DNA of 64,000 bases from Limivicinus sp963617275 (GCA_963617275.1 CAVENX010000032.1:11712-75711), one strand, 5' to 3'; positions 51,667 to 59,570 are shown, counted from the stretch's first letter. Program-made: numbers and translations. Notes: generated by a model not told the origin, from the sequence alone.

Positions 51667-51681
51667 TGTAAATTATTTACA
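51667..51681. promoter_or_regulatory. Perfect 7-1-7 palindrome upstream of the binding-protein gene
   Basis: TGTAAAT-T-ATTTACA is a perfect inverted repeat with 7-base arms around one central base, the architecture of Fur-family (Fur, Zur, PerR, Nur) boxes. It lies 43-57 bases before the ATG and would overlap a TAAATA -10 element (51674-51679) that has TTGCGA (51697-51702) 17 bases upstream. An outer pair of arms, GAAATTGT (51662-51669) and ACAATTTC (51687-51694), encloses it. No operator has been shown here. Confidence 0.55.
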
Positions 51682-51713
51682 TTTTCACAATTTCTGTCGC
51701 AATTTCTAAGATT

Positions 51714-51742
51714 AGAATAGTTAGAATCCGACAAAAATTCAA
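51714..51742 (-). promoter_or_regulatory. Candidate promoter of the transporter operon
   Basis: On the minus strand, TTGAAT (51737-51742) and TATTCT (51714-51719) are 17 bases apart, a fair sigma-A match. The alternative TTGCGA/TAAATA pair at 51674-51702 is equally plausible. Either places the start between lpdA and the binding-protein gene, so that the two halves of the locus can be expressed separately. Confidence 0.4.
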
Positions 51743-51752
51743 CCTTAAAATG

Positions 51753-51766
51753 CGCAAACGTTTTCC
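51753..51766. promoter_or_regulatory. LacI/CcpA-type operator-like site
   Basis: CGCAAACGTTTTCC matches the TGNAANCGNTTNCA pattern shared by LacI-family operators and cre sites at 8 of 10 fixed positions, with the central CG intact. It stands 10 bases upstream of the candidate -35 element of the transporter operon. It could bind the LacI-type protein encoded at 43242-44261 or CcpA. Confidence 0.4.
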
Positions 51767-51850
51767 CGTAGTCAAATCGAATTCTTGCGCTGATCAAGCC
51801 ATTTTTCGGTTTAGGATCATGCCACGCAGGCGCGCAATCGTTTTATTAAA

Positions 51851-53245
51851 TTATTTTCTTTTATTCGGCATATGGATCGCACGCCCGTCCGCCGCCAAAG
51901 CCGCTTCATGCAGGCATTCACCCAGAATCGGATGTCCGAACGACATATCCGTAAGCTCTGTAAGCGTGGCTTCGGCTTTGATTGCCAGCGTTATTGTAGA
52001 TATCAGCTCATTCGCCTGCGGGCCGACTATTACCGCGCCGAGAATTTCGCCGTATTTTTTCCCGAAAAATATCTTAACAAACCCGCTCGTCTCATGCTCC
52101 ACCACGGAACGTCCGTTTCCGACCGCCGGGAAAAATCCCGTACCGAAATCTTCCCCCCTCTCCGACAATTCTTTTTCGCTTGCTCCGACCTCGGCTATTT
52201 CCGGGGTCACAAAAGCCATCCGGGGACTGTTTGCCTTATCATATGACGTATTTTTTTCAAAACAGTTCTCTGCGGCGATAATTCCCTGTTCGGAAGCGGC
52301 GCCGGCAAGCATCAGAAGCCCATTTGCGTCGCCTATCGCGTATATATTTTTGTTTGTGGTCTGCAAATTGCCGTTTACGCGGATAAACGTGCCGTATTCG
52401 ATACCGGCCTTTTCGAGAGAAAGCTTTGAAAAATCGGGTTTTCTCCCGACACATACAAGTATTTTCTCCGCGTATACGGTTTTTTTATTCCCGGTTTTAT
52501 CCATGATGGTGCAGAATTTTCCCTTGTCATCCTCGCCTATTTCTTCCACCCTGCTTCCGGCAAGGATATCTATCCCATCTGATGTGAGCCTGCCTGTCAC
52601 TGTTTTGACCGCATCGGCATCCATTCCCGGCAAAACCGTATCCGCTAATTCCACGACCGTAACATTTGTGCCGAACTCATTATAGGCAGCCGCCAGTTCG
52701 GTGCCGATAACGCCGCCGCCGATAACTATCAGCGAAGCAGGACGTTCGTCAAATTTCAGAGCCTCGGTGCTGCCGGCATGAAGTCCCTTTTCGATCCCGG
52801 CAACGGGCGGAACGGCAGGCTCCGAACCTGTGGCAATGATAAACTTGTCCGCTTCAATGGTTTCCGCCGCTTTGCCGGATACGTCTCTTACTATTATTGA
52901 TTTCTGCGAAGCAAATTCCGCCGTGCCGCGCAGAACTTTGACCTTATTTGCCCTTAATAGCGCTTCAACACCGGAGACGAGCTTTTCAACCGTTTCCTGT
53001 CTGTTTTTTTGCACCGTTTTCCAATCAAGCACCGCGCTTGCCTTTACGCCGAAGCTTTCGGAGTGAGCCGCAGTATGCATTGCATGAGCGCTGGCCAGAA
53101 GCGCCTTTGTGGGAATACAGCCCTTATTCAGGCACGTTCCGCCAAGATGCTCTTTTTCAACAAGAACAACGTCTGCGCCGAGCTGGGCGGCGCGTATCGC
53201 CGCGACGTACCCGCCGGGGCCGCCGCCGATCACAACTATTTTCAT
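51851..53245 (-). CDS. lpdA: Dihydrolipoyl dehydrogenase (E3)
   Basis: A 464-residue flavoprotein disulfide reductase. The FAD motif GGGPGGYVAAIRAAQLGADV is at residues 7-26, and the redox disulfide C41/C46 is in GGTCLNKGCIPTKALL. The NAD-binding GGGVIGTELAAAYNEFG is near 178. GHPILGECLHEAALAADGRAIH at the C-terminus carries the catalytic histidine-glutamate pair. It reoxidises the dihydrolipoyl group of the E2 encoded upstream. It has no N-terminal lipoyl domain of its own. It ends the E1-E2-ADH-E3 run. Confidence 0.96.
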   Translation of the reverse strand: MKIVVIGGGPGGYVAAIRAAQLGADVVLVEKEHLGGTCLNKGCIPTKALLASAHAMHTAAHSESFGVKASAVLDWKTVQKNRQETVEKLVSGVEALLRANKVKVLRGTAEFASQKSIIVRDVSGKAAETIEADKFIIATGSEPAVPPVAGIEKGLHAGSTEALKFDERPASLIVIGGGVIGTELAAAYNEFGTNVTVVELADTVLPGMDADAVKTVTGRLTSDGIDILAGSRVEEIGEDDKGKFCTIMDKTGNKKTVYAEKILVCVGRKPDFSKLSLEKAGIEYGTFIRVNGNLQTTNKNIYAIGDANGLLMLAGAASEQGIIAAENCFEKNTSYDKANSPRMAFVTPEIAEVGASEKELSERGEDFGTGFFPAVGNGRSVVEHETSGFVKIFFGKKYGEILGAVIVGPQANELISTITLAIKAEATLTELTDMSFGHPILGECLHEAALAADGRAIHMPNKRK

Positions 53246-53264
53246 TTAACACATTTCTCCATGT

Positions 53265-54353
53265 TCACAGTAATGATGTAAAAAGCTCTTCCAGCTTATA
53301 TCTGTCCATTTTCACAGGATTGAACTGCATCAGCGGCTGTTTTTCACATTCGGCGGCAAGCTTCGGAATGTCAACATCCCCAAATTCGCTCAGCCTTGTA
53401 TGCAGCCCCGCTATCGCCTGATAGCGCCTGACCGTGCTGATAAGCTCCTCTGTGCCGCGCAGGCCGATCTCCATGCAGATGCTTTCAAGGCGCTCATCTG
53501 AGTTTATCGCAATAAATTCCGGCAATGTAAAGGCGCAGGCTTCGCCGTGCGGCATATGCAGCATTTCGGTCAGAGGATAGCTGCATGCGTGGACGCCGGC
53601 GTTCTTCGTCTGTGAAAACGCTATCCCCGCCATCATTGACGCATATGACATTCCGACTCTCGCCTCAATATTCGTACCGTCAATAAATGCCTTTTCCAGA
53701 TTCTGCACAGAATACCTCAGCGCTCTTTCGGCATAGATATCACTCATAGTCTGGTGCCTTACGCTCCAGATTGCTTCCAGTGCGTGAGTCATCGCGTCAA
53801 GCCCCGTGACCATGGTCGTGCGCGGATTCAGCGACAGCGTGAGCTCCGGGTCTATCAACGCCGCTTTTGCCTGAAATGAGTCGGAGAAAAGCGTCTTTTT
53901 TTCTCCGTTTACGGTAATGACCGCCGCCTTGGACATTTCGCTTCCCGTTCCGGAGGTCGTTGGTACGGCAATGAGTGCGATCCCATTTGCGGGAATATCC
54001 GTACCGCAAAAATATGCATCCGCATCCACCGTGGAATTGACGATCGCCGACGCCATTTTCCCGGTATCTATGACGCTTCCGCCGCCAATGGCAATAATAC
54101 ATTCGGCTTTGCATCTCCTTGCCGTCGCCGCAAGTTCCGCAACGCCCTGAAGTGCCGGGTCGGATTTGATATTTGCGTAGACACCCTTGATCTGAACGGA
54201 GCTTTCGCAAAGAGCTTCGGCTTTCCCTTTAAAATGCGCGCCGCACGCAATGACAGCCGAGCTGAAACCATATTCGTTCAGCAGCCCCGGCAATTGCGAT
54301 ATGGCGCCGCAGCCGTACACTATACGGGTCGGCATACAAAAACTTTTTATCAT
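53265..54353 (-). CDS. Iron-containing alcohol dehydrogenase (in dehydrogenase-complex operon)
   Basis: A 362-residue group III alcohol dehydrogenase. The nucleotide loop is IAIGGGSVIDTGKMAS (about 87-102). Metal ligands are in GLDAMTHALEAIWS (about 186-199) and in HACSYPLTEMLHMPHGEACAF (about 244-264). It is only distantly like the dehydrogenase at 762-1931. The ATG at 54353 follows AGGAG; an in-frame upstream reading to 54374 overlaps the E2 stop and is not supported. Insertion between E2 and E3 genes suggests that it oxidises an alcohol or diol to the keto substrate of the complex, for example a butanediol-type step if the complex acts on acetoin. Confidence 0.92.
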   Translation of the reverse strand: MIKSFCMPTRIVYGCGAISQLPGLLNEYGFSSAVIACGAHFKGKAEALCESSVQIKGVYANIKSDPALQGVAELAATARRCKAECIIAIGGGSVIDTGKMASAIVNSTVDADAYFCGTDIPANGIALIAVPTTSGTGSEMSKAAVITVNGEKKTLFSDSFQAKAALIDPELTLSLNPRTTMVTGLDAMTHALEAIWSVRHQTMSDIYAERALRYSVQNLEKAFIDGTNIEARVGMSYASMMAGIAFSQTKNAGVHACSYPLTEMLHMPHGEACAFTLPEFIAINSDERLESICMEIGLRGTEELISTVRRYQAIAGLHTRLSEFGDVDIPKLAAECEKQPLMQFNPVKMDRYKLEELFTSLL

Positions 54354-54370
54354 ATCGTTCTCCTGTCTGG

Positions 54371-55564
54371 TCATTCAAGCATCATTGATGGATCGTTCAG
54401 ATACTCGCTGATAGTCTTCAGCAGCTTTGCCGCGGCAGCGCCGTCAAAGACCGCGTGGTCAAAATTGAGCGCAACGCGCATCACGTGATGTACTGAAATA
54501 TTATCGTCATCATCGACCACAGGCGCTTTTTTCATGCATCCGATACCGAGAATAAAACACTCGCTGCCGTTGATAATGGGGTTGAAGTCCTCCACGCCGA
54601 ACATGCCGAGATTGGTGATCGTAAACGTTCCTCCCGACATTTCGGCGGCGGAGAGTTTGCCGGATTTCGCTTTTTCCACAATTTCTTCAAAGTTTTCCGC
54701 AATTTCAAGCACGCCCTTTTTATCCACGTTTCTTATAACGGGGACGAGCAGGCCGCGTTCGGTGTCAACAGCAACGCCGATATTGATGTCGTCCATAACG
54801 TAATACCCGTCCTCGGCGGTAATGGCGTTCATCTCCTTATGCGCCCTGAGCGCCTGTGCGCACGCCTTCGCTATTATTTCGTTGTATCCGACCTTTCTCT
54901 TCGCCTTCATCTTGTTTCTGAAAGCGATAAGGTTTTCGCAGTCTATCGTGCAGGCAAGCGAAACTCTCGGTTTTTCTCCTGCGCTTGTGCGCATATTCTT
55001 GGCTATTACCTTACGCATATGCGAATACGGCACAAATTTGCTTCCGGATGCTTCCTGGCTTTCCACAGTCTGCTTTGCCTGCTCAGCAGCCCTGAGAACG
55101 TCCTTTTTTACTATTCTTTTTCCGTTTTCTGCCGGGTGCACCATATTCAGCGATATATGAAGCTCCTTCGCCACTTTCCTTGCCAGCGGAGAGACACGCA
55201 GCCGCTCACCGCTCCGGGCTTTGGCGGCAGGTGAAGCAGCAGTCTGCACGGCGTGAGCCGATGTTGGCGCATCCGGCTGTTTCTGAGCCGGCTCCTGCGC
55301 CTGAGCGTCCTCTTTATACTCCTCTCCCTCATCGACCAGAATGGCAATTCTGCCCTGACAGGGAACGGTATCGCCAATGTCGGCAAGCAGCTTATAAACT
55401 ACGCCGCTCTCGGTGGCAAATATATCCTGGATAGCCTTGTCTGTCTCGGCGCGGAGAACGATATCATCCTTTTTCACCGTATCTCCGGGCTTTACAAGCC
55501 ACTCCGCTATCACGCCCTCTTCCATATTCATCCCTATTTTGGGAAGCACCAAAAATTTAGCCAT
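54371..55564 (-). CDS. Dihydrolipoamide acyltransferase (E2) of 2-oxoacid/acetoin dehydrogenase
   Basis: A 397-residue E2. One lipoyl domain occupies residues 1-78 with the lipoylated lysine K43 in AETDKAIQD. A proline/alanine linker (about 80-120) precedes the E1/E3-binding domain (RVSPLARKVAKELHIS, about 118-150). The catalytic domain runs from about 175 to the end, with the His/Asp motif in NFDHAVFDGAAAAKLL. The ribosome binding site GAGGTGAT is strong. A single lipoyl domain fits both acetoin dehydrogenase AcoC and Gram-positive pyruvate dehydrogenase E2, so substrate is undecided. Confidence 0.93.
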   Translation of the reverse strand: MAKFLVLPKIGMNMEEGVIAEWLVKPGDTVKKDDIVLRAETDKAIQDIFATESGVVYKLLADIGDTVPCQGRIAILVDEGEEYKEDAQAQEPAQKQPDAPTSAHAVQTAASPAAKARSGERLRVSPLARKVAKELHISLNMVHPAENGKRIVKKDVLRAAEQAKQTVESQEASGSKFVPYSHMRKVIAKNMRTSAGEKPRVSLACTIDCENLIAFRNKMKAKRKVGYNEIIAKACAQALRAHKEMNAITAEDGYYVMDDINIGVAVDTERGLLVPVIRNVDKKGVLEIAENFEEIVEKAKSGKLSAAEMSGGTFTITNLGMFGVEDFNPIINGSECFILGIGCMKKAPVVDDDDNISVHHVMRVALNFDHAVFDGAAAAKLLKTISEYLNDPSMMLE

Positions 55565-55575
55565 ACTTAATCACC

Positions 55576-56556
55576 TCAATCGTCGGACATTACCCTGTGA
55601 ACTGCTTCAACAATATCGTTCACATTCGGAAGGACCGCTTTTTCCAAAATCTCGCTGTAAGGCGTCGGGATATTTTTTGCACCTACTCTGAGCGGAGGCG
55701 CGTCGAGATAGTCAAAAGCGCGCTCGGATATCTCCGCAATAATATCGCCGCCCATGCCGCCGCGTTTTGCCGCCTCGTGCGCCACAACTATTCTGCCTGT
55801 TTTTTTCAGCGACGCTATGACCGTATCGTAATCAAGCGGCAGCAGCGATCGCAGATCCACGATCTCGCAGGATATTCCCTCGGTCTGGAGCATGTCCGCA
55901 GCCTTTGTGCAGACGTTTACCATATTCGAATAAGTGACGAGCGTCACGCTCTCGCCTTCTCTTTTTATATCGGCCTTCCCGAGCGGAATGATGTATTCCT
56001 CGTCAGGAACCTCTCCTTTGACGGAATAGCAGGTCTTGTTTTCAAAGAAAATGACGGGATTGTCGTCGCGTATCGCAGCTTTCAGCATTCCCTTGCAATC
56101 CTTCGGTGTATAGGGAGCAGCTACTTTAAGCCCCGGGATATGGTTGAACCACGCCTCAAGCGACTGGCTGTGCTGCGCCGCCTGACCTACCCCCGCGCCC
56201 ATCGGTACTCGGATGACCAGCGGCATATTTACCTTGCCGCCGAACATGTAGCGCATTTTTGCGGCCATATTGATGATCTGGTCGGTCGCAAGAGTGATCC
56301 AGTCGCAGAACATTATCTCGACTATAGGTCTCATGCCGGTGGCCGCAGCGCCGACGCCCATACCGGTAAACGCCGGTTCGGAAATCGGCGTGTCGATCAC
56401 TCTGTCATATCCGTATTTATTTGCAAGACCCATCGTGACCCCGAAAGGATTGCCCTTCAAGCCCACGTCACAGCCCATGATGATGACGTTCGGGTCTCTT
56501 GCCATTTCTTCATCCATCGCCTCATTGAGTGCTTCTCTGACAGTTTTAATGCTCAT
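55576..56556 (-). CDS. E1 beta subunit of 2-oxoacid/acetoin dehydrogenase
   Basis: A 326-residue transketolase-like beta subunit. KTVREALNEAMDEEMARDPNVIIMGCDVGLKGNPFGVT opens it. EIMFCDWITLATDQIINMAAKMRYMFGGKVNMPLVIRVPMGAGVGQAAQHSQSLEAW is the conserved core, with the catalytic histidine in QHSQS. It builds the active site together with E1 alpha. I take the ATG at 56556, because GGGAGGG stands 8-10 bases upstream; an ATG at 56574, overlapping the E1 alpha stop, is an alternative. Confidence 0.93.
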   Translation of the reverse strand: MSIKTVREALNEAMDEEMARDPNVIIMGCDVGLKGNPFGVTMGLANKYGYDRVIDTPISEPAFTGMGVGAAATGMRPIVEIMFCDWITLATDQIINMAAKMRYMFGGKVNMPLVIRVPMGAGVGQAAQHSQSLEAWFNHIPGLKVAAPYTPKDCKGMLKAAIRDDNPVIFFENKTCYSVKGEVPDEEYIIPLGKADIKREGESVTLVTYSNMVNVCTKAADMLQTEGISCEIVDLRSLLPLDYDTVIASLKKTGRIVVAHEAAKRGGMGGDIIAEISERAFDYLDAPPLRVGAKNIPTPYSEILEKAVLPNVNDIVEAVHRVMSDD

Positions 56557-56570
56557 TGCCTTGCCCTCCC

Positions 56571-57626
56571 TCATTCGATTATTTCGCCGTTGGCATAAAT
56601 ATCCTTATAGAGCGTGTCAAGATCTGGATCGTGACATTCGTTCTCTGCATACTCGATCGCCTTCACGATCTCTTCGCGCGCACGGTCATGTATCGCCTCG
56701 ACCTCCTCTTTTGCCACGCCGTTTTCTTCGAGAAAGTCCTTCATTCTGATTATCGGCTCGACATTATAGAGCACGCTTATTTCCTCAATATCCTCTTTGG
56801 TGCGGTAAACCTGATCGTCACCCACATGGTGACCGAGCATGCGCATATATTTCGCCTCGATCAGTGTGGGACCCTCTCCGGCGCGCGCACGCTCTACAGC
56901 CGTCGAGACCGCGTTGTACACGTCAAAAACATTCAGTCCGTCAACCTGAACTCCAGGGACGCCGAAGCCCGCTGCCCTCTTGTAAATATCAGGCTCTTTA
57001 GTCACACGGTTGAAATTTGTTCCGATTGCCCACTGATTGCACTCACACAGGAATATGACCGGCAGCTCCCATGCCGCCGCCATATTCAGGCTTTCATAAA
57101 ATGTCCCCTGATTTGAGCCTCCGTCGCCGAAAAAGCAGAGCGACACCTTGCCGTTCTTCTGAAGCTTTGCGGAAAGAGCCGCGCCCGTCGCCGGGGCTAT
57201 CCCGCTGCCGACGATGCCGGTCGCGCCGAGGATGCCGTTGTCAACATCGGCGATATGCATTGAGCCGCCTTTGCCGTTGTTATATCCCTCCACCTTGCCA
57301 AAAAGCTCCGCAAACATTCTCTTGGGATCGCCGCCGCGCGCAAGCACATGGCCGTGGCCGCGGTGCGTGCTGGTGATATAGCTCCCCTCAGGCAGCGCCG
57401 TGCAGGCTCCCACAGCAATGGCCTCCGCATAGTAATAGGCATGGCACAGCCCGCGTATCTTACCGGCTCTCCACAGATCCTTTACGTGCATCTCAAATTC
57501 GCGTATGATGCACATCCGGTAGAGCATCTCTTTGCAATCGTCCATCGAAAGGCTATCCGGTTTTTTCATCTCCGGGTCATAGCATGGGATCAGCTTTCTG
57601 ATTTTCTCAATGTCAACAGTACTCAT
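56571..57626 (-). CDS. E1 alpha subunit of 2-oxoacid/acetoin dehydrogenase
   Basis: A 351-residue thiamine-diphosphate subunit. The cofactor motif is FFGDGGSNQGTFYESLNMAA (about residues 165-184), with YITSTHRGHGHVLARGGDP and KGGSMHIAD before it. Overall pattern is nearer to AcoA of acetoin dehydrogenases than to housekeeping pyruvate dehydrogenase, by eye. The ATG at 57626 follows AAAGGAG; the frame can be read back to a TTG at 57644, which would sit inside an operator-like palindrome. First gene of its operon, divergent from a LacI-type regulator. Confidence 0.92.
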   Translation of the reverse strand: MSTVDIEKIRKLIPCYDPEMKKPDSLSMDDCKEMLYRMCIIREFEMHVKDLWRAGKIRGLCHAYYYAEAIAVGACTALPEGSYITSTHRGHGHVLARGGDPKRMFAELFGKVEGYNNGKGGSMHIADVDNGILGATGIVGSGIAPATGAALSAKLQKNGKVSLCFFGDGGSNQGTFYESLNMAAAWELPVIFLCECNQWAIGTNFNRVTKEPDIYKRAAGFGVPGVQVDGLNVFDVYNAVSTAVERARAGEGPTLIEAKYMRMLGHHVGDDQVYRTKEDIEEISVLYNVEPIIRMKDFLEENGVAKEEVEAIHDRAREEIVKAIEYAENECHDPDLDTLYKDIYANGEIIE

Positions 57627-57640
57627 ATTTGCTCCTTTAT

Positions 57641-57653
57641 CCAAATTTTTTGG
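57641..57653. promoter_or_regulatory. Operator-like palindrome 1 (CCAAA-N3-TTTGG)
   Basis: CCAAATTTTTTGG followed by CTAACAT. It lies in the E1 alpha leader just before the ribosome binding site. A near copy lies 98 bases away at 57739. The repeat of both palindrome and flanking bases suggests a common binding protein, most simply the adjacent LacI-type regulator. Confidence 0.5.
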
Positions 57654-57695
57654 CTAACATATATACATTAAACTTGACAAATATCTGCATATCTA

Positions 57696-57724
57696 TAATT
57701 ATCACCCCACATTGGTAATGTCAA
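57696..57724 (-). promoter_or_regulatory. Candidate promoter of the E1-E2-ADH-E3 operon
   Basis: On minus, an exact TTGACA (57719-57724) is followed after 17 bases by TAATTA (57696-57701). Transcription would begin near 57689 and cross palindrome 1. Palindrome 2 lies 15 bases upstream of the -35. Confidence 0.55.
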
Positions 57725-57738
57725 GTCATTTGCGCACT

Positions 57739-57750
57739 CCAAATTTTTGG
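57739..57750. promoter_or_regulatory. Operator-like palindrome 2 (CCAAA-N2-TTTGG)
   Basis: CCAAATTTTTGG followed by CTTGACAT, a near-identical copy of palindrome 1 and its flank. It abuts the -35 element of the plus-strand regulator gene and lies just upstream of the minus-strand operon's -35, a position suited to control of both. Confidence 0.5.
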
Positions 57751-57751
57751 C

Positions 57752-57779
57752 TTGACATTTTTGGTGAAAATGTTAATCT
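57752..57779 (+). promoter_or_regulatory. Candidate promoter of the second LacI-type regulator
   Basis: An exact TTGACA (57752-57757) with TAATCT (57774-57779) after 16 bases; the -10 is weak. The start would fall near 57786, about 27 bases before the ATG. Confidence 0.4.
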
Positions 57780-57812
57780 GTTATTATAAAAGCTTACCTG
57801 GAGTGGAAAAAA

Positions 57813-58859
57813 ATGAAAATAAAAATGGCTGATATTGCAGAGCTGTCTGGCGTGTCTATTTCTACCGTTTCACGTGCACTCAGAAACGAAAGCGACCGCC
57901 CGGTTTCCCCGGAGACAGCATCGCGTATTTTTGAGGCAGCGGAAAAATTGGGCTATCTTTCCAGCTTTCCCTACGCGTCCGGCTTCAAGTCCAAGAACTC
58001 AGATCCGCCGGGCACGCTCGTCTGCATCCTCACTTCGCATTTTGACACCTACGACGATTACTTTTTTATGCAAATGCTCGCCGGTATAAACGCAGAGGCA
58101 GAGCGCCTTAATTACCGCGTTACACACAATTACGCCGCCTCCGATTACGGCAGTGAGCAGGTTCTCAGTCAGCTGTCCGCCGGAAAATTTGATGGAGTGA
58201 TCCTGTTGGGCAGATATGAAAAAAAGACACTAAACGAGTTAGTGTCTTTGTCGGATAACATAGTCTATTCGGGTCTGAACAAACTCAATATAGGAATCGA
58301 CGAAGTAATATGCGACGCCTACGGCGCGATTTCGTCGCTGACAACGCATCTGATAAATTCGGGATGCAGAAATATCGGCTATATCGGCGCCATTCCGGAA
58401 AAACGCAGCGGCATTGTCAACGAGCACAGGTTCAAAGCCTTCTGCGACGCGATGACGCTTGGCGGTATGCGCGTCAATGATGCGCTCTGCATCGATATAG
58501 AGCCGGGAATGGACAGTGGGTATCTTGCCGCGCTCAACATGATACACGCGAAAGCGCCGATCGATGCCATTGTATGCGCCAACGACACAACAGCGCTGGG
58601 TGTTATCAGGGCGCTGAACGAAGAGGGCATAAAAATTCCCGGTGAAATTTCGGTGGTCGGAATGGGCTTTGATAATTCCGAAATGGGCGAATATATGACG
58701 CCGAAATTGACGACCGCCGATATGCAGCTGAAGGAGATAGGCCGTTTTGCAGTAAAAGTCCTTGTGGACAGGATAGAAGGGCACCATGATATCCCCGTGA
58801 CAACGCTTCTGCCTTACAAGCTGGTCATCCGCGGCAGCAGCCGGGAAGCGCCGGTTTGA
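57813..58859 (+). CDS. LacI-family transcriptional regulator (second)
   Basis: A 348-residue regulator divergent from the dehydrogenase-complex operon. The helix-turn-helix is ADIAELSGVSISTVSRALRN at residues 6-25, with hinge to about 60. The ligand-binding core ends in VCANDTTALGVIRALNEEGIKIPGEISVVGMGFDNSEMGEYM. Hinge residues (about 50-60) lack the usual run of PN.AR, reading LGYLSSFPYASGF, so its operator may differ from the standard CG-centred type, in line with the A/T-centred palindromes in its promoter. GGAG stands 8-10 bases before the ATG. Confidence 0.93.
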   Translation: MKIKMADIAELSGVSISTVSRALRNESDRPVSPETASRIFEAAEKLGYLSSFPYASGFKSKNSDPPGTLVCILTSHFDTYDDYFFMQMLAGINAEAERLNYRVTHNYAASDYGSEQVLSQLSAGKFDGVILLGRYEKKTLNELVSLSDNIVYSGLNKLNIGIDEVICDAYGAISSLTTHLINSGCRNIGYIGAIPEKRSGIVNEHRFKAFCDAMTLGGMRVNDALCIDIEPGMDSGYLAALNMIHAKAPIDAIVCANDTTALGVIRALNEEGIKIPGEISVVGMGFDNSEMGEYMTPKLTTADMQLKEIGRFAVKVLVDRIEGHHDIPVTTLLPYKLVIRGSSREAPV

Positions 58860-58872
58860 ACCGCATCTTTTT

Positions 58873-59529
58873 TCACTTCTGCCCTTTCGCTTTCCGGCGC
58901 ATCGCGTACTGCGTTATGGCGGTTCCTGGTATATTTGAGATGTCAACCGTATCAAATCCAAGATGAGCATAAATATATGTATTAATCTCCTTATGCGTTT
59001 CAAGATACAGCGGTATATGATGCTCATCCATCGCACGGAGCACAGGCTTTATAAGACATGAGCCAACACCGCGCCCCTGTTTTTCCGGCATTACCGCAAA
59101 GCACATGCAGTACCATGTATCAGGCGCAAGGAAACGTTTTTTTATCCGACAGCAGTTGTTTTCATAATTTACCGCCCGCGAGTACAGCGCCATTCCGAAG
59201 TACCGCCAAAGAACCAGTCCGCCTTTCATCAGGAAAGGAAACACCGGGACGCTTTTATAGCGCGGCGGGAACAGGATCAGCAGGTTCTGCACGGCTTCGT
59301 CGGATGACAGCAGCACGCACTTCCCGTATATGGCTTTCAGAACAGTCAGGAAATATCTCCAGTCATCTTCGCCGAGCGTTTCGCCGCCCAGCAGATATCG
59401 GATGGCAGGATCATCATGAAACGCGGCTGCCATAACTTCTGCGCCCCGTTTCAAGTCCCTTTCCCTCAAAGAATACGCCGATGCCCGCAGGCTTTCCGGC
59501 AGAGAGTTCGTGTTTGAATCCGTTTTCAT
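58873..59529 (-). CDS. GNAT-family N-acetyltransferase
   Basis: A 218-residue acetyltransferase. The acetyl-CoA-binding motif is VMPEKQGRGVGSCLIKPVL (about residues 149-167), and YLETHKEINTYIYAHLGFD near 178-196 is typical of the C-terminal half. The N-terminal third is longer than a minimal GNAT and contains ERDLKRGAEVMAAAFHDDPAIRYLLGG, seen in GNATs acting on small amines or hydroxy compounds. The substrate is unknown. The ATG has AAAGGAG upstream. Its stop lies 14 bases from the convergent LacI gene. Confidence 0.9.
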   Translation of the reverse strand: MKTDSNTNSLPESLRASAYSLRERDLKRGAEVMAAAFHDDPAIRYLLGGETLGEDDWRYFLTVLKAIYGKCVLLSSDEAVQNLLILFPPRYKSVPVFPFLMKGGLVLWRYFGMALYSRAVNYENNCCRIKKRFLAPDTWYCMCFAVMPEKQGRGVGSCLIKPVLRAMDEHHIPLYLETHKEINTYIYAHLGFDTVDISNIPGTAITQYAMRRKAKGQK

Positions 59530-59570
59530 TTTTGCTCCTTTAATCTTTTAAAATCTCCATAGATATAAAC

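Noticed and set aside
51780..51840. Possible terminator after lpdA (TTGCGC and GCGCAA arms)
   Set aside because: The arms pair only over six bases with poor inner pairing and no U-run, so I cannot claim termination between lpdA and the transporter operon.
57674..57699. TTGACA followed by TATAAT on the plus strand in the divergent region
   Set aside because: Both hexamers are exact, but the spacer is only 14 bases, too short for sigma-A.
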